Positions 26,274 to 36,215 of a DNA stretch of 64,000 nt are shown in pieces (the first letter of the stretch is position 1; each line of letters opens with the position of its first letter). The translations under genes and the position numbers were made by a program. The notes below the pieces were generated by a model. It was not told the origin of the DNA and ran no database searches. It saw nothing but the letters and a program-made list of their open reading frames with translations. Origin of the DNA: Ramlibacter sp. (GTDB lineage Bacteria; Pseudomonadota; Gammaproteobacteria; Burkholderiales; Burkholderiaceae_C); assembly GCA_016713005.1 (NCBI GenBank), contig JADJPY010000011.1:1-64000 (forward strand), read 5' to 3'.

Positions 26274-28076
26274 TCAAGCTGCCGACCTGGCAAGACGCAC
26301 GCGGCGCCAGACCACAGCCGCAAGGACCATCAAACCCAGGCCAGCGCTCCAGCCCCAGCTGGTCGCACCTCCGCCGCCTCCACCACCCGGCGCCGGAACG
26401 GTCGCAGTGTCCACCACCAGAGTCTGCTCTCCGGTACGAGCCTGATCGTCTGTGACCTGAAGGCGAAACTCGAACGCCGCTGCCGTAGCCGGCAATGTCA
26501 CGCTGGCCACACTCAGGTTGCTGCTGCGAATGGTCAGCGCCGGGCCTCCCACCTGGGTCCACAGGAATCCTTCGAGACTCGCGCCCGTCGCCGCAGCGCT
26601 TTCGCGACCGTCCAGAAGGAGAACGCTGCCGGGAGATACCGATCCCGGGGTTGCGATTCGCGCAGCCGGATTGAGAGCCTGCCGAACCGCCTGATACGCG
26701 TCCAGCAGCCCGCTGCCGCAAGTCAATGCAGTGCACTCGCAGCTGCCGGCATTCCCTGATCCACAGGGCGAATACCCGGTTCCGGTTGCATGCGGTCGCG
26801 CGGATGCTTTCAGGCGATCCACGATCTGGGCAGGCGTCAGTGACGGATTCACCGAAATCATCAGGGAAGCAACGCCCGCCGCCAGTGGCGCGGAAAAGCT
26901 GGTGCCCTGCTTGTAGCCATAGGTGCCTGACACAGGTCCCTGAAACCCGCTGTCAACTGTCGAGTACAGCTGCATTCCTGAGGTGCCACCCGGCGCCATC
27001 AGGGAGACAGCGCCGCCCAGATTGGAGTAGCTTGCCTTGGCGCCGTTGGACTGTGCAGCCCCTACCGTCAACACGCGACGGCAATCAGCCGGACGGCTGG
27101 GGGCGCCGGACTCGTTTCCAGCCGCCACGACCAACAGCGAACCTCGGGCCGTGATCTCGTCAATCACGGACTGATAGCTGGACCCACAGGGCGCGTCGCC
27201 ACCAAAGCTCAGATTGATGACTTTGGCCGGGTTGGCGTTGTCTGGCACGCCGGAGACCGTCAGGCCCGCCGCCCAACGAATTCCGTCCAGGATGTCGCTT
27301 AGAAACGCACCGCATTTCCCCGAAACCCGAACCGGCAGGATTTTTCCCGCCCAGTTGACGCCGGCGATGCCCTGTCCGTTTCCCGTCGCAGCGGCAATTT
27401 GCCCGGCGATGAACGTGCCGTGCCAGGAACTGTCTGAAACTTCACAGAAACGGAAAATCGGGCCCGAGGCCTCCGCTGAAGTCACCCAGTCACCGGGGTC
27501 AGACGCGTCCGAGTCACGGCCATTCCCGTCGTTTGCAAATTCGACTTCACTCACGAAGTCATAACCGGCGAGCAGGCGCCCGGCCAGATCGGGGTGACCG
27601 GGTCGCACGCCGGTGTCGAGCACCGCCACAACCGAAGCAACTGTTCCGGTCGTGATATCCCAAGCGGCAGGCAAGTTCAGCGCGGAGGCGTGGATCGCAG
27701 GAGACTGCAAGTGCCACTGCAACGAGTAGCCCGGGTCGGCAGGTGTGGTGTCCAGACGCCGCATCAGCACATCGGGCTCGACGGACACCACTTCGGGATG
27801 AAGCCTCAGGCGGCGCGCAGCGTCGTCGAGGGCCTGTCCACGCAACAGGCCAGGGAAGCGCAGCACCATGTGCCGCCGCCCCAAACTGGCCTCCCCCTGT
27901 GAGGAGACACCGCTGTCCCGTGCGACCACCTTCAGTCGCTCGCGCAGCGCGAATGGCTGCTCCCGTTCGCCCTGGATTGAGGGTTTCAGCTGGACGATCA
28001 GGCCGCGGGCCGGCAGGTTCTGGGCGTTTGCCAGGCCCGCAATCGCCAGCAAAAGAGGCAGGACAAGGGTACGCAT
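26274..28076 (-). CDS. Secreted subtilisin-like (S8) protease with C-terminal membrane anchor
   Basis: A 600-residue protein with a signal peptide (RTLVLPLLLAIAGLANAQ), an I9-like propeptide region and an S8 domain. The triad is Asp in VVAVLDTGVRPGHPDL, His in SSWHGTFIAGQIA and Ser in GTSFSAPLAAGVASLM, with oxyanion Asn in VVAAGNESGA. After ~residue 460 comes a PKD-like domain (RIATPGSVSPGSVLLLDG). The tail is seven glycines, then a hydrophobic span (WSAGLGLMVLAAVVW) and RRVRLARSAA, the pattern of GlyGly-CTERM sorting tails cut by rhombosortase. The start at 28076 gives a clean signal peptide, while an upstream extension to 28238 does not. No sortase or rhombosortase gene is in view. Confidence 0.85.
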   Translation of the reverse strand: MRTLVLPLLLAIAGLANAQNLPARGLIVQLKPSIQGEREQPFALRERLKVVARDSGVSSQGEASLGRRHMVLRFPGLLRGQALDDAARRLRLHPEVVSVEPDVLMRRLDTTPADPGYSLQWHLQSPAIHASALNLPAAWDITTGTVASVVAVLDTGVRPGHPDLAGRLLAGYDFVSEVEFANDGNGRDSDASDPGDWVTSAEASGPIFRFCEVSDSSWHGTFIAGQIAAATGNGQGIAGVNWAGKILPVRVSGKCGAFLSDILDGIRWAAGLTVSGVPDNANPAKVINLSFGGDAPCGSSYQSVIDEITARGSLLVVAAGNESGAPSRPADCRRVLTVGAAQSNGAKASYSNLGGAVSLMAPGGTSGMQLYSTVDSGFQGPVSGTYGYKQGTSFSAPLAAGVASLMISVNPSLTPAQIVDRLKASARPHATGTGYSPCGSGNAGSCECTALTCGSGLLDAYQAVRQALNPAARIATPGSVSPGSVLLLDGRESAAATGASLEGFLWTQVGGPALTIRSSNLSVASVTLPATAAAFEFRLQVTDDQARTGEQTLVVDTATVPAPGGGGGGGATSWGWSAGLGLMVLAAVVWRRVRLARSAA

Positions 28077-28089
28077 GGATGTCCGCAGA

Positions 28090-28710
28090 TTATCCGCCTC
28101 GCCCGACACCGAGCGCCTGCTGAACAACAGCCGCATCGAGCCCGTACATCTCGGCAAATGCAGCGACGTTTTGACCGCTTGATTCGTAGGCGCGCACCAA
28201 GGCTTCGCGCCGAGCGCGACGCTCCGCCACTTCGGCACAGGCTTGCCCTACCGCATCAGCAATCTCTGCATCCGTGTGAACGAAGCATGCAGCGTAGGCG
28301 TCTCCGTCCATGCCGGAGCGTTCGATCGCCCGTGCCAGTCGTTCCCGCAGCCAGGGAAGCGGATTCTGTCGGGAACGGGAGCGCCGGCGCCGGAACACTT
28401 CGACGATGGCGTGATGCACGTGCTCGGGGGCCAGCTCGCCGACTGGCCGACCCTCAAGATCATGGCGCTTTTCCCCGTTGGCGACGCATTCGAGATAGCG
28501 GGTGGAGCGGGCATGCACGCCCAGTGCCTGCTTGAGATCTTCCTTGCGGAATTCCTCCGGATGGCGTGCAAGCAACTCCTGATAGGCGCCCAGCTGCAAT
28601 GGCAGAAAGCGCGCACCGAACATCTGCGGATACAACTCATACAACCGCTGCAGCACGGCGGATGCCGTCCGCTCAGGCGGCTTGTCAACGGACGAATCGG
28701 TTTCAGACAT
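28090..28710 (-). CDS. proQ: ProQ/FinO-domain RNA chaperone
   Basis: A 206-residue protein. Residues ~15-120 form the ProQ/FinO domain (TASAVLQRLYELYPQMF, LPLQLGAYQELLARHP, RYLECVANGEKRHDLEGRPVG across residues ~70-90). A basic stretch (FRRRRSRSRQ) and an Ala/Glu-rich helical tail follow. Family members bind small RNAs and mRNA 3' ends. The ATG at 28710 (MSETDSS) begins close to the domain, whereas the much longer open frame to 29274 runs antisense through slyD and was rejected. It is divergent from slyD with a 66-base gap. Confidence 0.85.
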   Translation of the reverse strand: MSETDSSVDKPPERTASAVLQRLYELYPQMFGARFLPLQLGAYQELLARHPEEFRKEDLKQALGVHARSTRYLECVANGEKRHDLEGRPVGELAPEHVHHAIVEVFRRRRSRSRQNPLPWLRERLARAIERSGMDGDAYAACFVHTDAEIADAVGQACAEVAERRARREALVRAYESSGQNVAAFAEMYGLDAAVVQQALGVGRGG

Positions 28711-28776
28711 CAGGGTTGGCAAATTGTTTCGCGCAGTCCTGAACTGTAATGCGGTTCTCACGGCAAAATCGTGGCC

Positions 28777-29253
28777 ATGAAAATAGACAAAGACACCGTG
28801 GTGACCCTGAACTTCCGGGTGACAGATGCCCAGGGGCGGGTCGTGGAACAAAGCCGCGAGCCCATGGTCTACCTGCACGGGGGGTACGACAACACCCTGC
28901 CCCGGATTGAAGCCGCGCTGGACGGTCGCGAACCCGGCTACCGTGTGTCGCTGGACTTGCAGCCAGCCGACGCATTCGGGGAGCGTGACGAACGGCTCGT
29001 GCGCACGATTCCCAAGAGGGATTTTCCCCCGGGGGTCAAGGTGGGCGGGCAGCTGGAAGGACGCAATGATGATGGCGTTCCCCAGGTCTTCACCGTCATG
29101 AAAATCAAGGGTGACACCGTCCATCTGGATGGGAATCATCCCCATGCAGGCAAGGCTTTGCGGTTTGACCTTCAGGTCGTGGGCGTTCGTGCCGCCACAG
29201 ACGAAGAGATTGCGCATCGGCATGTGCATGGCGCTGGCGGCCACCACCATTGA
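28777..29253 (+). CDS. slyD: FKBP-type peptidyl-prolyl isomerase SlyD
   Basis: A 158-residue protein with the SlyD plan: FKBP domain (DTVVTLNFRVTDAQGRVVE, PMVYLHGGYDNTLPRIEAALDG wording), an inserted IF domain (YRVSLDLQPADAFGERD) and the C-terminal histidine cluster HRHVHGAGGHHH that binds metals such as nickel. It catalyses proline isomerisation and acts as a chaperone in the cytoplasm. ATG 28777 fits the family start MKIDKDTVV better than the GTG six bases earlier. The stop lies 11 bases before the next gene. Confidence 0.93.
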   Translation: MKIDKDTVVTLNFRVTDAQGRVVEQSREPMVYLHGGYDNTLPRIEAALDGREPGYRVSLDLQPADAFGERDERLVRTIPKRDFPPGVKVGGQLEGRNDDGVPQVFTVMKIKGDTVHLDGNHPHAGKALRFDLQVVGVRAATDEEIAHRHVHGAGGHHH

Positions 29254-29263
29254 GACGCCCGCG

Positions 29264-29845
29264 ATGAAGTTCAAGATGGCGCCGAACTCGTTGTTCGCGA
29301 TCCTGCTGCGCTCGCCCTGGTGGATCAGCTTGCTGATCGCAGCCGTATTCGCCGGCGCGTCCAGGGCTTTTCTGCCGGACGCCTACTGGGTGTTTGGCGC
29401 GATGGGCGGCTTCCCGTTTCTGGGCATCGGGGTATACGCGTTCCTGCAGCAGATGCAGGCACCCAGTGCCCAACAGTCCGAAGCCATCCTGAAGGCCGTT
29501 TCCACAATGGGCTGGCGCGAGTTCGCCGACGCGCTGGAGCAGGGTTTCACGGCCCAGCGCTACAAGGTGCAGCGCATCGACGGAGCAGCTGATTTCCTGC
29601 TGCAGCGCGAGGGTCGCACAACCATCGTGGCGGCAAGGCGGTGGAAGGCCGCGCACGTCGGGGCGGAGGCCCTGGAGTCGCTGCAGGCAGCGGCGCCGGC
29701 CTACGGCGCTTCCCAGTGCCAGTACGTCACGCTGGGCCAGCTGAGCGACAACGCCTTGGGCTTTGCGAAAAAGCACGGCGTGCAGCTGGTTCAGGCAGAC
29801 GCACTGACGTTGCTCTTGCGCGGGATGACCAAGCCGGGCAAGTAG
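29264..29845 (+). CDS. Membrane protein with Mrr-like restriction-endonuclease-fold domain
   Basis: A 193-residue protein with two N-terminal membrane spans (SPWWISLLIAAVFAGASRAF and YWVFGAMGGFPFLGIGVYAF). A soluble domain follows with a restriction-endonuclease fold: FADALEQGFTAQRYKVQRIDG, ADFLLQREGRTTIVAARRWKAAHVG and VQLVQADALTLLL. The usual Mrr core D...QxK appears as D-F-L-L...VAARRWK, with the lysine region altered, so nuclease activity is uncertain. It follows slyD by 10 bases and ends at a strong bidirectional hairpin. Its function is not known. Confidence 0.7.
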   Translation: MKFKMAPNSLFAILLRSPWWISLLIAAVFAGASRAFLPDAYWVFGAMGGFPFLGIGVYAFLQQMQAPSAQQSEAILKAVSTMGWREFADALEQGFTAQRYKVQRIDGAADFLLQREGRTTIVAARRWKAAHVGAEALESLQAAAPAYGASQCQYVTLGQLSDNALGFAKKHGVQLVQADALTLLLRGMTKPGK

Positions 29846-29867
29846 AAACGCGCCCCAAGGCGCGTTT
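29846..29867. terminator. Bidirectional Rho-independent terminator
   Basis: AAACGCGCC (29846-29854) pairs perfectly with GGCGCGTTT (29859-29867) around a CCAA loop. It starts at the base after the stop of the membrane-protein gene and lies 23 bases beyond the end of convergent gapA, so it can end transcription from both sides. Confidence 0.75.
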
Positions 29868-29890
29868 GAGAGGTTGGCGCGGGAAGCGAA

Positions 29891-30889
<999 letters not shown>

Positions 30890-30922
30890 GATTTCTCTCT
30901 CCGGGGATGTAGAAAACTGGTT

Positions 30923-32977
30923 TTACTTGCGCAGCGCGGCACGCACCGTGTCAGCCACGTTCTCGGGCGTGAAGCCGAAATGCTTGAACAGCACCGGCGC
31001 CGGGGCCGACTCGCCGTAGGTGTCGATGCCGACCACGGCGGCGCAGCCGTACTTCCACCAGCCGTCCGTGGCGCCCATTTCCACCGCGATGCGCGGCACG
31101 CCCTTGGGCAGCACGTCGGATTTGTAGGCCACCGTCTGCTGGTCAAAGGTGGTGGTGGACGGCATGGAGACCACGCGCACCGCGATCTTCAGCGCCGCCA
31201 GCAGCTCCTGCGCCTTCAACGCGAGCTGCACTTCAGAGCCGGTGGCGATGATCACGGCCTGCGGCTTTTTCTTCACGCCCACATCGGCCGGTTCGGACAG
31301 CACATAGGCGCCGCGGCTGATGTCGCCCAGGTCGCGCTTGGGCGCGTAGGGCAGGTTCTGTCTGCTCAGCAGCAGCGCGGTGGGCTTGGCCTTGTTCTGC
31401 AGCGCCACCGCCCAGGCCACCGCCGTCTCAGCCGTGTCGGCCGGACGCCAGACGTCCAGATTGGGAATCAGTCGCAGGCTGGCGGCATGTTCGATGGACT
31501 GGTGCGTGGGACCGTCTTCGCCCAGGCCGATCGAGTCATGGGTGAACACATGCACCACCCGCAGCTTCATGAGCGCGGCCATGCGGATCGCATTGCGGCT
31601 GTAGTCGCTAAAGGTCAGGAAGGTGCCGCCATAGGGGATGAAGCCGCCGTGCAGCGCAACGCCGTTCATGATGGCAGCCATGCCGAACTCGCGCACGCCG
31701 TAGTTGATGTGGCGGCCGATCTTGCCGTCCTCGGTGAGCTTCACCTCGCCAGCCAGGTCCACACGAAGCGCCGGCGTGGCCTTTGTGTTGGTGAGGTTGG
31801 AGCCGGTCAGGTCGGCGCTGCCTCCCAGCAGTTCGGGCAGCGCGGCCGTGAACGACTCCAGCGCCAGCTGCGAGGCCTTGCGCGAGGCCACCGTCTCGGC
31901 CTTGGCGTGCGCACCCACGGCGGCATCGACCGCCACCTGGGCAAAGGACTTGGGCAGGTCGCCCTTCATGCGGCGGGTGAACTCGGCGGCCAGCTCGGGG
32001 TGGGCGGCTTTGTAGGCGGCAAATCCGGCGTCCCAGGCAGCTTCCACCGCCAGGCCACGGGCCTTGGCGTCCCAGTCGGCATACACCTCGGCGGGCACTT
32101 CAAACGGCGGGTGGTTCCAGCCGAGCGCTTCACGGGTGAGCTTGATTTCTTCGGCGCCCAGGGGCTCGCCATGGGCCTTGGCGGTGTTGGCGCGGTTGGG
32201 ACTGCCCTTGCCAATGTGCGTCTTGCAGATGATGAGCGTGGGGGCATCGGCCTTGTTCTTCGCATCCACAATGGCGCGGTCCACCGCGTCCACATCGTGA
32301 CCGTCGATGGGGCCGATCACGTTCCAGCCGTAGGCGGCAAAACGCAGTGCCGTGTTGTCAATGAACCAGGGCTGTACCTGGCCGTCGATGGAAATGCCGT
32401 TGTCGTCGTACAGCGCGATCAGCTTGTTCAGTTTCCACGCGCCGGCCAGTGCGCAGGCCTCGTGGCTGATGCCTTCCATCAGGCAGCCGTCGCCCAGAAA
32501 CACATAGGTGTGGTGGTCCACGATGGTGTGGCCGTCGCGGTTGAACTCCTTGGCCAGCAGTTTTTCGGCCAGAGCCATGCCCACCGCATTGGTAATGCCC
32601 TGCCCCAGCGGGCCGGTGGTTGTCTCCACGCCCGGTGTGATGCCCACCTCGGGGTGGCCAGCCGTCTTGCTGTGCAACTGGCGGAAGTTCCTGAGCTCCC
32701 CCATCGGCAGCTTGTAGCCCGTGAGGTGCAGCAGCGCATAGATCAGCATCGAGCCGTGGCCGTTGGACAGCACGAAGCGGTCGCGGTCGGCCCAGTGCGG
32801 GTTGTGCGGGCTGTGTCGCAGGTGGCGGCCCCACAGCGCCACCGCCATGTCGGCCATGCCCATGGGCGCGCCGGGGTGCCCCGAGTTGGCTTGTTGCACG
32901 GCATCCATCGCCAGGGCCCGTATGGCGTTGGCCATGTTCACGGAGTTTGCTTTCGCCATGGGTTGGGTATCGGCCAT
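30923..32977 (-). CDS. tkt: Transketolase
   Basis: A 684-residue thiamine-diphosphate enzyme of full family length. It has QQANSGHPGAPMGMADM near the start, the ThDP motif GDGCLMEGISHEACALAG, and the transketolase motif FTHDSIGLGEDGPTHQSIEH. It moves two-carbon ketol groups in the pentose phosphate pathway and Calvin cycle. It heads the tkt-gapA operon and is divergent from the AdoMet decarboxylase-like gene, with 108 bases between. ATG 32977 (MADTQPMAKA) was kept, though an internal ATG six codons later is possible. Confidence 0.95.
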   Translation of the reverse strand: MADTQPMAKANSVNMANAIRALAMDAVQQANSGHPGAPMGMADMAVALWGRHLRHSPHNPHWADRDRFVLSNGHGSMLIYALLHLTGYKLPMGELRNFRQLHSKTAGHPEVGITPGVETTTGPLGQGITNAVGMALAEKLLAKEFNRDGHTIVDHHTYVFLGDGCLMEGISHEACALAGAWKLNKLIALYDDNGISIDGQVQPWFIDNTALRFAAYGWNVIGPIDGHDVDAVDRAIVDAKNKADAPTLIICKTHIGKGSPNRANTAKAHGEPLGAEEIKLTREALGWNHPPFEVPAEVYADWDAKARGLAVEAAWDAGFAAYKAAHPELAAEFTRRMKGDLPKSFAQVAVDAAVGAHAKAETVASRKASQLALESFTAALPELLGGSADLTGSNLTNTKATPALRVDLAGEVKLTEDGKIGRHINYGVREFGMAAIMNGVALHGGFIPYGGTFLTFSDYSRNAIRMAALMKLRVVHVFTHDSIGLGEDGPTHQSIEHAASLRLIPNLDVWRPADTAETAVAWAVALQNKAKPTALLLSRQNLPYAPKRDLGDISRGAYVLSEPADVGVKKKPQAVIIATGSEVQLALKAQELLAALKIAVRVVSMPSTTTFDQQTVAYKSDVLPKGVPRIAVEMGATDGWWKYGCAAVVGIDTYGESAPAPVLFKHFGFTPENVADTVRAALRK

Positions 32978-33085
32978 CGAGGGGGCTCCGCAGAAGATCT
33001 AGGGGGAAACCCGGGATTTTACCGGGGCGGCGGCCCGGCCCGTTTCGGCGCCATGACCCGTCGGCCATGCTCTACAGTCTGGCCC

Positions 33086-33463
33086 ATGCAAGGCCTACAC
33101 CTGACCGCTGATCTCTACCGGTGCCGCTGTGACCCGGCCTGGCTGACCGACGCGGGCCGCCTTAGTGTGTGGTGCGTCCGGGCCGTCACTTCCGTCGGGC
33201 TGCAACCGGTCAATCAGCTGTTCCACACCTTTCCCGCCACGCCGCGTGGGCCTGGCGGGATCACCGCCACGGTGCTCCTGGCCGAATCCCACGTGTGCCT
33301 GCACACCTGGCCAGAGCAGCGCGCCGTCACGGCGGATGTCTATGTCTGCAATTTCGGCGCGGATCATTCGGCCAAGGCCCGCGGGCTGATGGAGGCCGTG
33401 GTTGCGCTGTTCCAGCCCGAGTGGACGGAGCAGCGCACGCTGGATCGGGGCGAGGGGGAATGA
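33086..33463 (+). CDS. S-adenosylmethionine decarboxylase-like proenzyme (SpeH type)
   Basis: A 125-residue protein. The self-cleavage site is visible in LLAESHVCLHTWPE: the serine after E becomes the pyruvoyl group, and the H-x-x-x-H-x-W-P-E segment is conserved in small bacterial AdoMet decarboxylases. GADVYVCNFG-type wording follows (TADVYVCNFGAD). It makes the aminopropyl donor for spermidine synthesis. ATG 33086 gives the family start HLTADLY. The gene overlaps murU by 4 bases. A membrane-bound aminopropyltransferase is encoded 4.4 kb away, so the two may work together. Confidence 0.8.
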   Translation: MQGLHLTADLYRCRCDPAWLTDAGRLSVWCVRAVTSVGLQPVNQLFHTFPATPRGPGGITATVLLAESHVCLHTWPEQRAVTADVYVCNFGADHSAKARGLMEAVVALFQPEWTEQRTLDRGEGE

Positions 33464-34203
33464 GCGGGGCGCAGGCCATGGTTCTGGCCGCTGGCCGGGG
33501 CGAGCGCATGCGGCCGCTGACGGACAGCTGCCCCAAACCGTTGCTGCCCGTACGGGGCAAGCCGCTGATGCAGTGGCCGCTGGAGGCACTGGCGCGCGGC
33601 GGGTTCGCACCAGTGGTGGTCAATACCGCCTGGCTGGGCGGCCAGATTGAGCATCATTTTGGCCTCCAGCCCCCGTCCCTACTTGATTCGGCGCTATCAA
33701 AAAGTGAGCAGCCTGGGATTCTCTGGTCACGCGAAGGGGATGATTTCGGCGGCGCCCTGGAGACGGCGGGCGGCATCGTCCGTGCCTTGCCGCTGCTGGA
33801 AGACGTTTTCTGGGTCGTGGCGGGCGACGTCTTCGTTCCCGATTTCAGTTTCGACAAAGCCGATTTCGAGCGCTTTGCCGCGGGTGACAAGCTGGGCCAT
33901 CTCTGGCTGGTCCCCAACCCGCCGCACAACCCGAAGGGTGACTTTGGCCTGGCGCCCGATGGCCTGGCACTGAACCAGGACGGGGAGCGTCACACCTTTT
34001 CGACCATCGGCCTGTACCGCCGCGCCCTGTTCGGCGCGCCGTACTGCGCGATTCCGTCCGGCAACCCGCACGGCGTCAAAGCCCCACTGGCGCCATTGCT
34101 GCGCGCCGCGATGGACAATCGGCTCGTCACCGCCCAGCTGTATACCGGCCACTGGACCGATGTCGGCACGCCCGAACGGCTGGCCCAACTCAATACGCCA
34201 TGA
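33460..34203 (+). CDS. murU: N-acetylmuramate-1-phosphate uridylyltransferase
   Basis: A 247-residue nucleotidyltransferase. It has the NTP motif VLAAGRGERMRPLTDSCPKPLLPV, then PLMQWPLEAL, ALETAGGIVRALPLL, the metal site VVAGDVFVPD and late GHWTDVGTPERLAQL. MurU turns MurNAc-1-phosphate into UDP-MurNAc in cell-wall recycling. Residues ~66-85 (HHFGLQPPSLLDSALSKSEQ) are encoded by an in-frame copy of the dispersed repeat and do not belong to the family. Its usual partner amgK is not adjacent but lies 17 kb away at 51657. It overlaps pepP by 4 bases. Confidence 0.85.
   Translation: MSGAQAMVLAAGRGERMRPLTDSCPKPLLPVRGKPLMQWPLEALARGGFAPVVVNTAWLGGQIEHHFGLQPPSLLDSALSKSEQPGILWSREGDDFGGALETAGGIVRALPLLEDVFWVVAGDVFVPDFSFDKADFERFAAGDKLGHLWLVPNPPHNPKGDFGLAPDGLALNQDGERHTFSTIGLYRRALFGAPYCAIPSGNPHGVKAPLAPLLRAAMDNRLVTAQLYTGHWTDVGTPERLAQLNTP
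33654..33712 (-). repeat. Dispersed repeat, copy 2 (inside murU, in frame)
   Basis: The conserved end TTTTGGCCTCCAGCCCCC begins at about 33656. The other end, GCTATCAAAAAGTGAGC (33692-33708), is a degenerate palindrome. The element reads through in the murU frame without a stop and adds about 18 residues between GGQIEHHF and the conserved REGDDFGGALETAGG. Confidence 0.75.
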
Positions 34204-35585
34204 CCACTTCCATTCATGCCCAACGCCGCGCCCGGGCAGCTGCCGCCCTCGGATCCAATGGCATTGCCATCATCCCCACGGCACCCGAACGCCCGCGCAA
34301 CCGTGACAGCGACTTCCTGTACCGGCACGACAGCTACTTTTATTACCTCACCGGGTTCACAGAGCCCAACGCCTGGCTGGTGATCACGGGCGATGGCCGC
34401 AGCACGCTGTTCTGCCAGCCCAAGGATCTGGAGCGGGAGATCTGGGACGGCTACCGCCTGGGTCCCGAGGCCGCGCCACAAGCGCTTGGCGTGGACGCAT
34501 CCTTTGCCGTGACCGAACTGGACGCGCAGCTGCCCAAACAGCTGGAAAACCGCGACGCGGTCTGGTACCCGTTTGCCATTCATGACGGGCTTGAGGCGCG
34601 CGTGGGCGGCTGGCTCAACCAGGTGCGCGCGCGCGTGCGCTACGGCGCGATTTGCCCCGAGCAGCAGCGCGACCTGTGCGGCGTGCTGGACGAGATGCGC
34701 CTGGTCAAGGACGCTCACGAGCAGGACATCATGCGCCGCGCCGGCGCCATCAGCGCGCGCGCCCACATCCGCGCCATGCAGCTGAGCGCGCGCATGCTGC
34801 GCGAAGGCCAGGACGTGCGCGAGTACCACCTGGACGCCGAGCTGTTGCACGAGTTTCGCCGGGGCGGCTCACAGTACCCCGCCTACGGCTCCATCGTCGC
34901 CGCTGGCGCCAACGCCTGCGTTCTGCACTACCGCGCCGACACCGCGCCGGTCAAAAGCGGCGACCTGGTGCTGATCGACGCAGGCTGTGAGCTGGACGGC
35001 TACGCCAGCGACATCACGCGCACCTTTCCGGCCAATGGCACGTTCACCGGACCGCAACGCACGCTGTACGACCTGGTGCTCGCCTCACAGGACGCGGCGG
35101 TGGCCGCCACCCGGGCCGGCGCCCGCTTTGTCGATCCGCACGAAGCCACGGTCAAGGTGCTGGCCCAGGGTCTGCTGGACGTGGGTCTGCTCGACCGGAA
35201 CAAGGTGGGCACCGTGGACGACGTGATCTCGCAACGCGCCTACTTCCAGTTCTACATGCACCGCACCGGCCACTGGCTGGGCATGGACGTGCACGACTGC
35301 GGCAGCTACGTGGAGCCCTCGCAGGTGGGCGAGGTGAGCGAGCGCCGCGACCCGCTGTCCAACGAGCTCATCAAGGACCGCCCCAGCCGCGTGCTGCAGC
35401 CCGGCATGGTGCTGACCATCGAGCCCGGCCTTTACGTGCGCCCGGCCGACGACGTGCCCGAGCACTTCCACAACATCGGCATCCGCATTGAAGACGACGC
35501 CATCGTCACCGCCACCGGCTGCGAGCTGATTTCGCGCGGTGTGCCGGTCAACGCCGACGAGATCGAAGCGCTGATGCGGGGCTGA
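34200..35585 (+). CDS. pepP: Xaa-Pro aminopeptidase (aminopeptidase P)
   Basis: A 461-residue M24 enzyme. The N-terminal creatinase-like domain includes FLYRHDSYFYYLTGFTEP. The catalytic pita-bread domain shows all metal ligands: the two aspartates in LIDAGCELDGYASDITRTF, the histidine in HRTGHWLGMDVHD, and glutamates in TIEPGLYV and IGIRIEDD. It removes N-terminal residues before proline in the cytoplasm. It overlaps murU by 4 bases. Confidence 0.95.
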   Translation: MTTSIHAQRRARAAAALGSNGIAIIPTAPERPRNRDSDFLYRHDSYFYYLTGFTEPNAWLVITGDGRSTLFCQPKDLEREIWDGYRLGPEAAPQALGVDASFAVTELDAQLPKQLENRDAVWYPFAIHDGLEARVGGWLNQVRARVRYGAICPEQQRDLCGVLDEMRLVKDAHEQDIMRRAGAISARAHIRAMQLSARMLREGQDVREYHLDAELLHEFRRGGSQYPAYGSIVAAGANACVLHYRADTAPVKSGDLVLIDAGCELDGYASDITRTFPANGTFTGPQRTLYDLVLASQDAAVAATRAGARFVDPHEATVKVLAQGLLDVGLLDRNKVGTVDDVISQRAYFQFYMHRTGHWLGMDVHDCGSYVEPSQVGEVSERRDPLSNELIKDRPSRVLQPGMVLTIEPGLYVRPADDVPEHFHNIGIRIEDDAIVTATGCELISRGVPVNADEIEALMRG

Positions 35586-35593
35586 GTTCCACC

Positions 35594-36193
35594 GTGACCG
35601 GAGCCAGCGCAGCCGACCTGCGGCTGCACAGCGTCAACCTCGGTGCCGCCATCGCGCTGCAGATCGGCGGGCGCCGCGTCCTTTCGGCCATCGGCAAAAG
35701 GGCCGTCTGGGGACCGGTCCGCGTGGGCCCGCTGGGGCTTCAGGGCGACGAGCAGGCGGACCTGAGCGTGCACGGCGGCCTGGACAAGGCGGTCTATGCC
35801 TACCCGCTGGAGCACTACGACTTCTGGCGCGCCCAGCGCCTGGCGCATGGCGTCAGCCTGTTTGACGAGGAACTGCCGCCGGGCTTCGCAGGCGAGAACC
35901 TCAGCATCACCGGCCTGCTGGAACCGGATGTGTTTGTGGGCGACGAGCTGCACTTTGCCCACTGTGTGCTGCGCGTCACCGCGCCGCGCGAGCCCTGCTT
36001 CAAGTTCAACGCCGTGATGGGTTTCAGCCAGGCGGCCCGCCTGATGGCTGTACACGCGCGCTGCGGCTTTTACCTGTCGGTGGCGCAACCCGGGACTCTG
36101 GAAGCAGGCGAGACCTTTCGCCTGGTGTCCGGCCAGCGGGCGCTCAGCATCGCGCAGGCCATCCGGGGCAAGCTGGCCAAGCATCTGCGCTGA
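35594..36193 (+). CDS. MOSC-domain protein (YiiM-like)
   Basis: A 199-residue MOSC protein. It has GPLGLQGDEQADLSVHGGLDKAVYAYP (the family H-G-G-x-x-K-A core), GFAGENLSITGLLEPDVFVGD, and the conserved cysteine in APREPCFKFNA. YiiM-type MOSC proteins carry a molybdenum cofactor and detoxify N-hydroxylated base analogues. It uses a GTG start at 35594, nine bases after the pepP stop. The C-terminal AQAIRGKLAKHLR also fits the family. Confidence 0.85.
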   Translation: MTGASAADLRLHSVNLGAAIALQIGGRRVLSAIGKRAVWGPVRVGPLGLQGDEQADLSVHGGLDKAVYAYPLEHYDFWRAQRLAHGVSLFDEELPPGFAGENLSITGLLEPDVFVGDELHFAHCVLRVTAPREPCFKFNAVMGFSQAARLMAVHARCGFYLSVAQPGTLEAGETFRLVSGQRALSIAQAIRGKLAKHLR

Positions 36194-36215
36194 CGTCGCC
36201 TGGCGCGCCGCCAGT

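Noticed and set aside
28090..29274. Extended proQ frame starting at 29274
   Set aside because: The extra N-terminal part is antisense to slyD and unlike ProQ. The domain begins just after ATG 28710.
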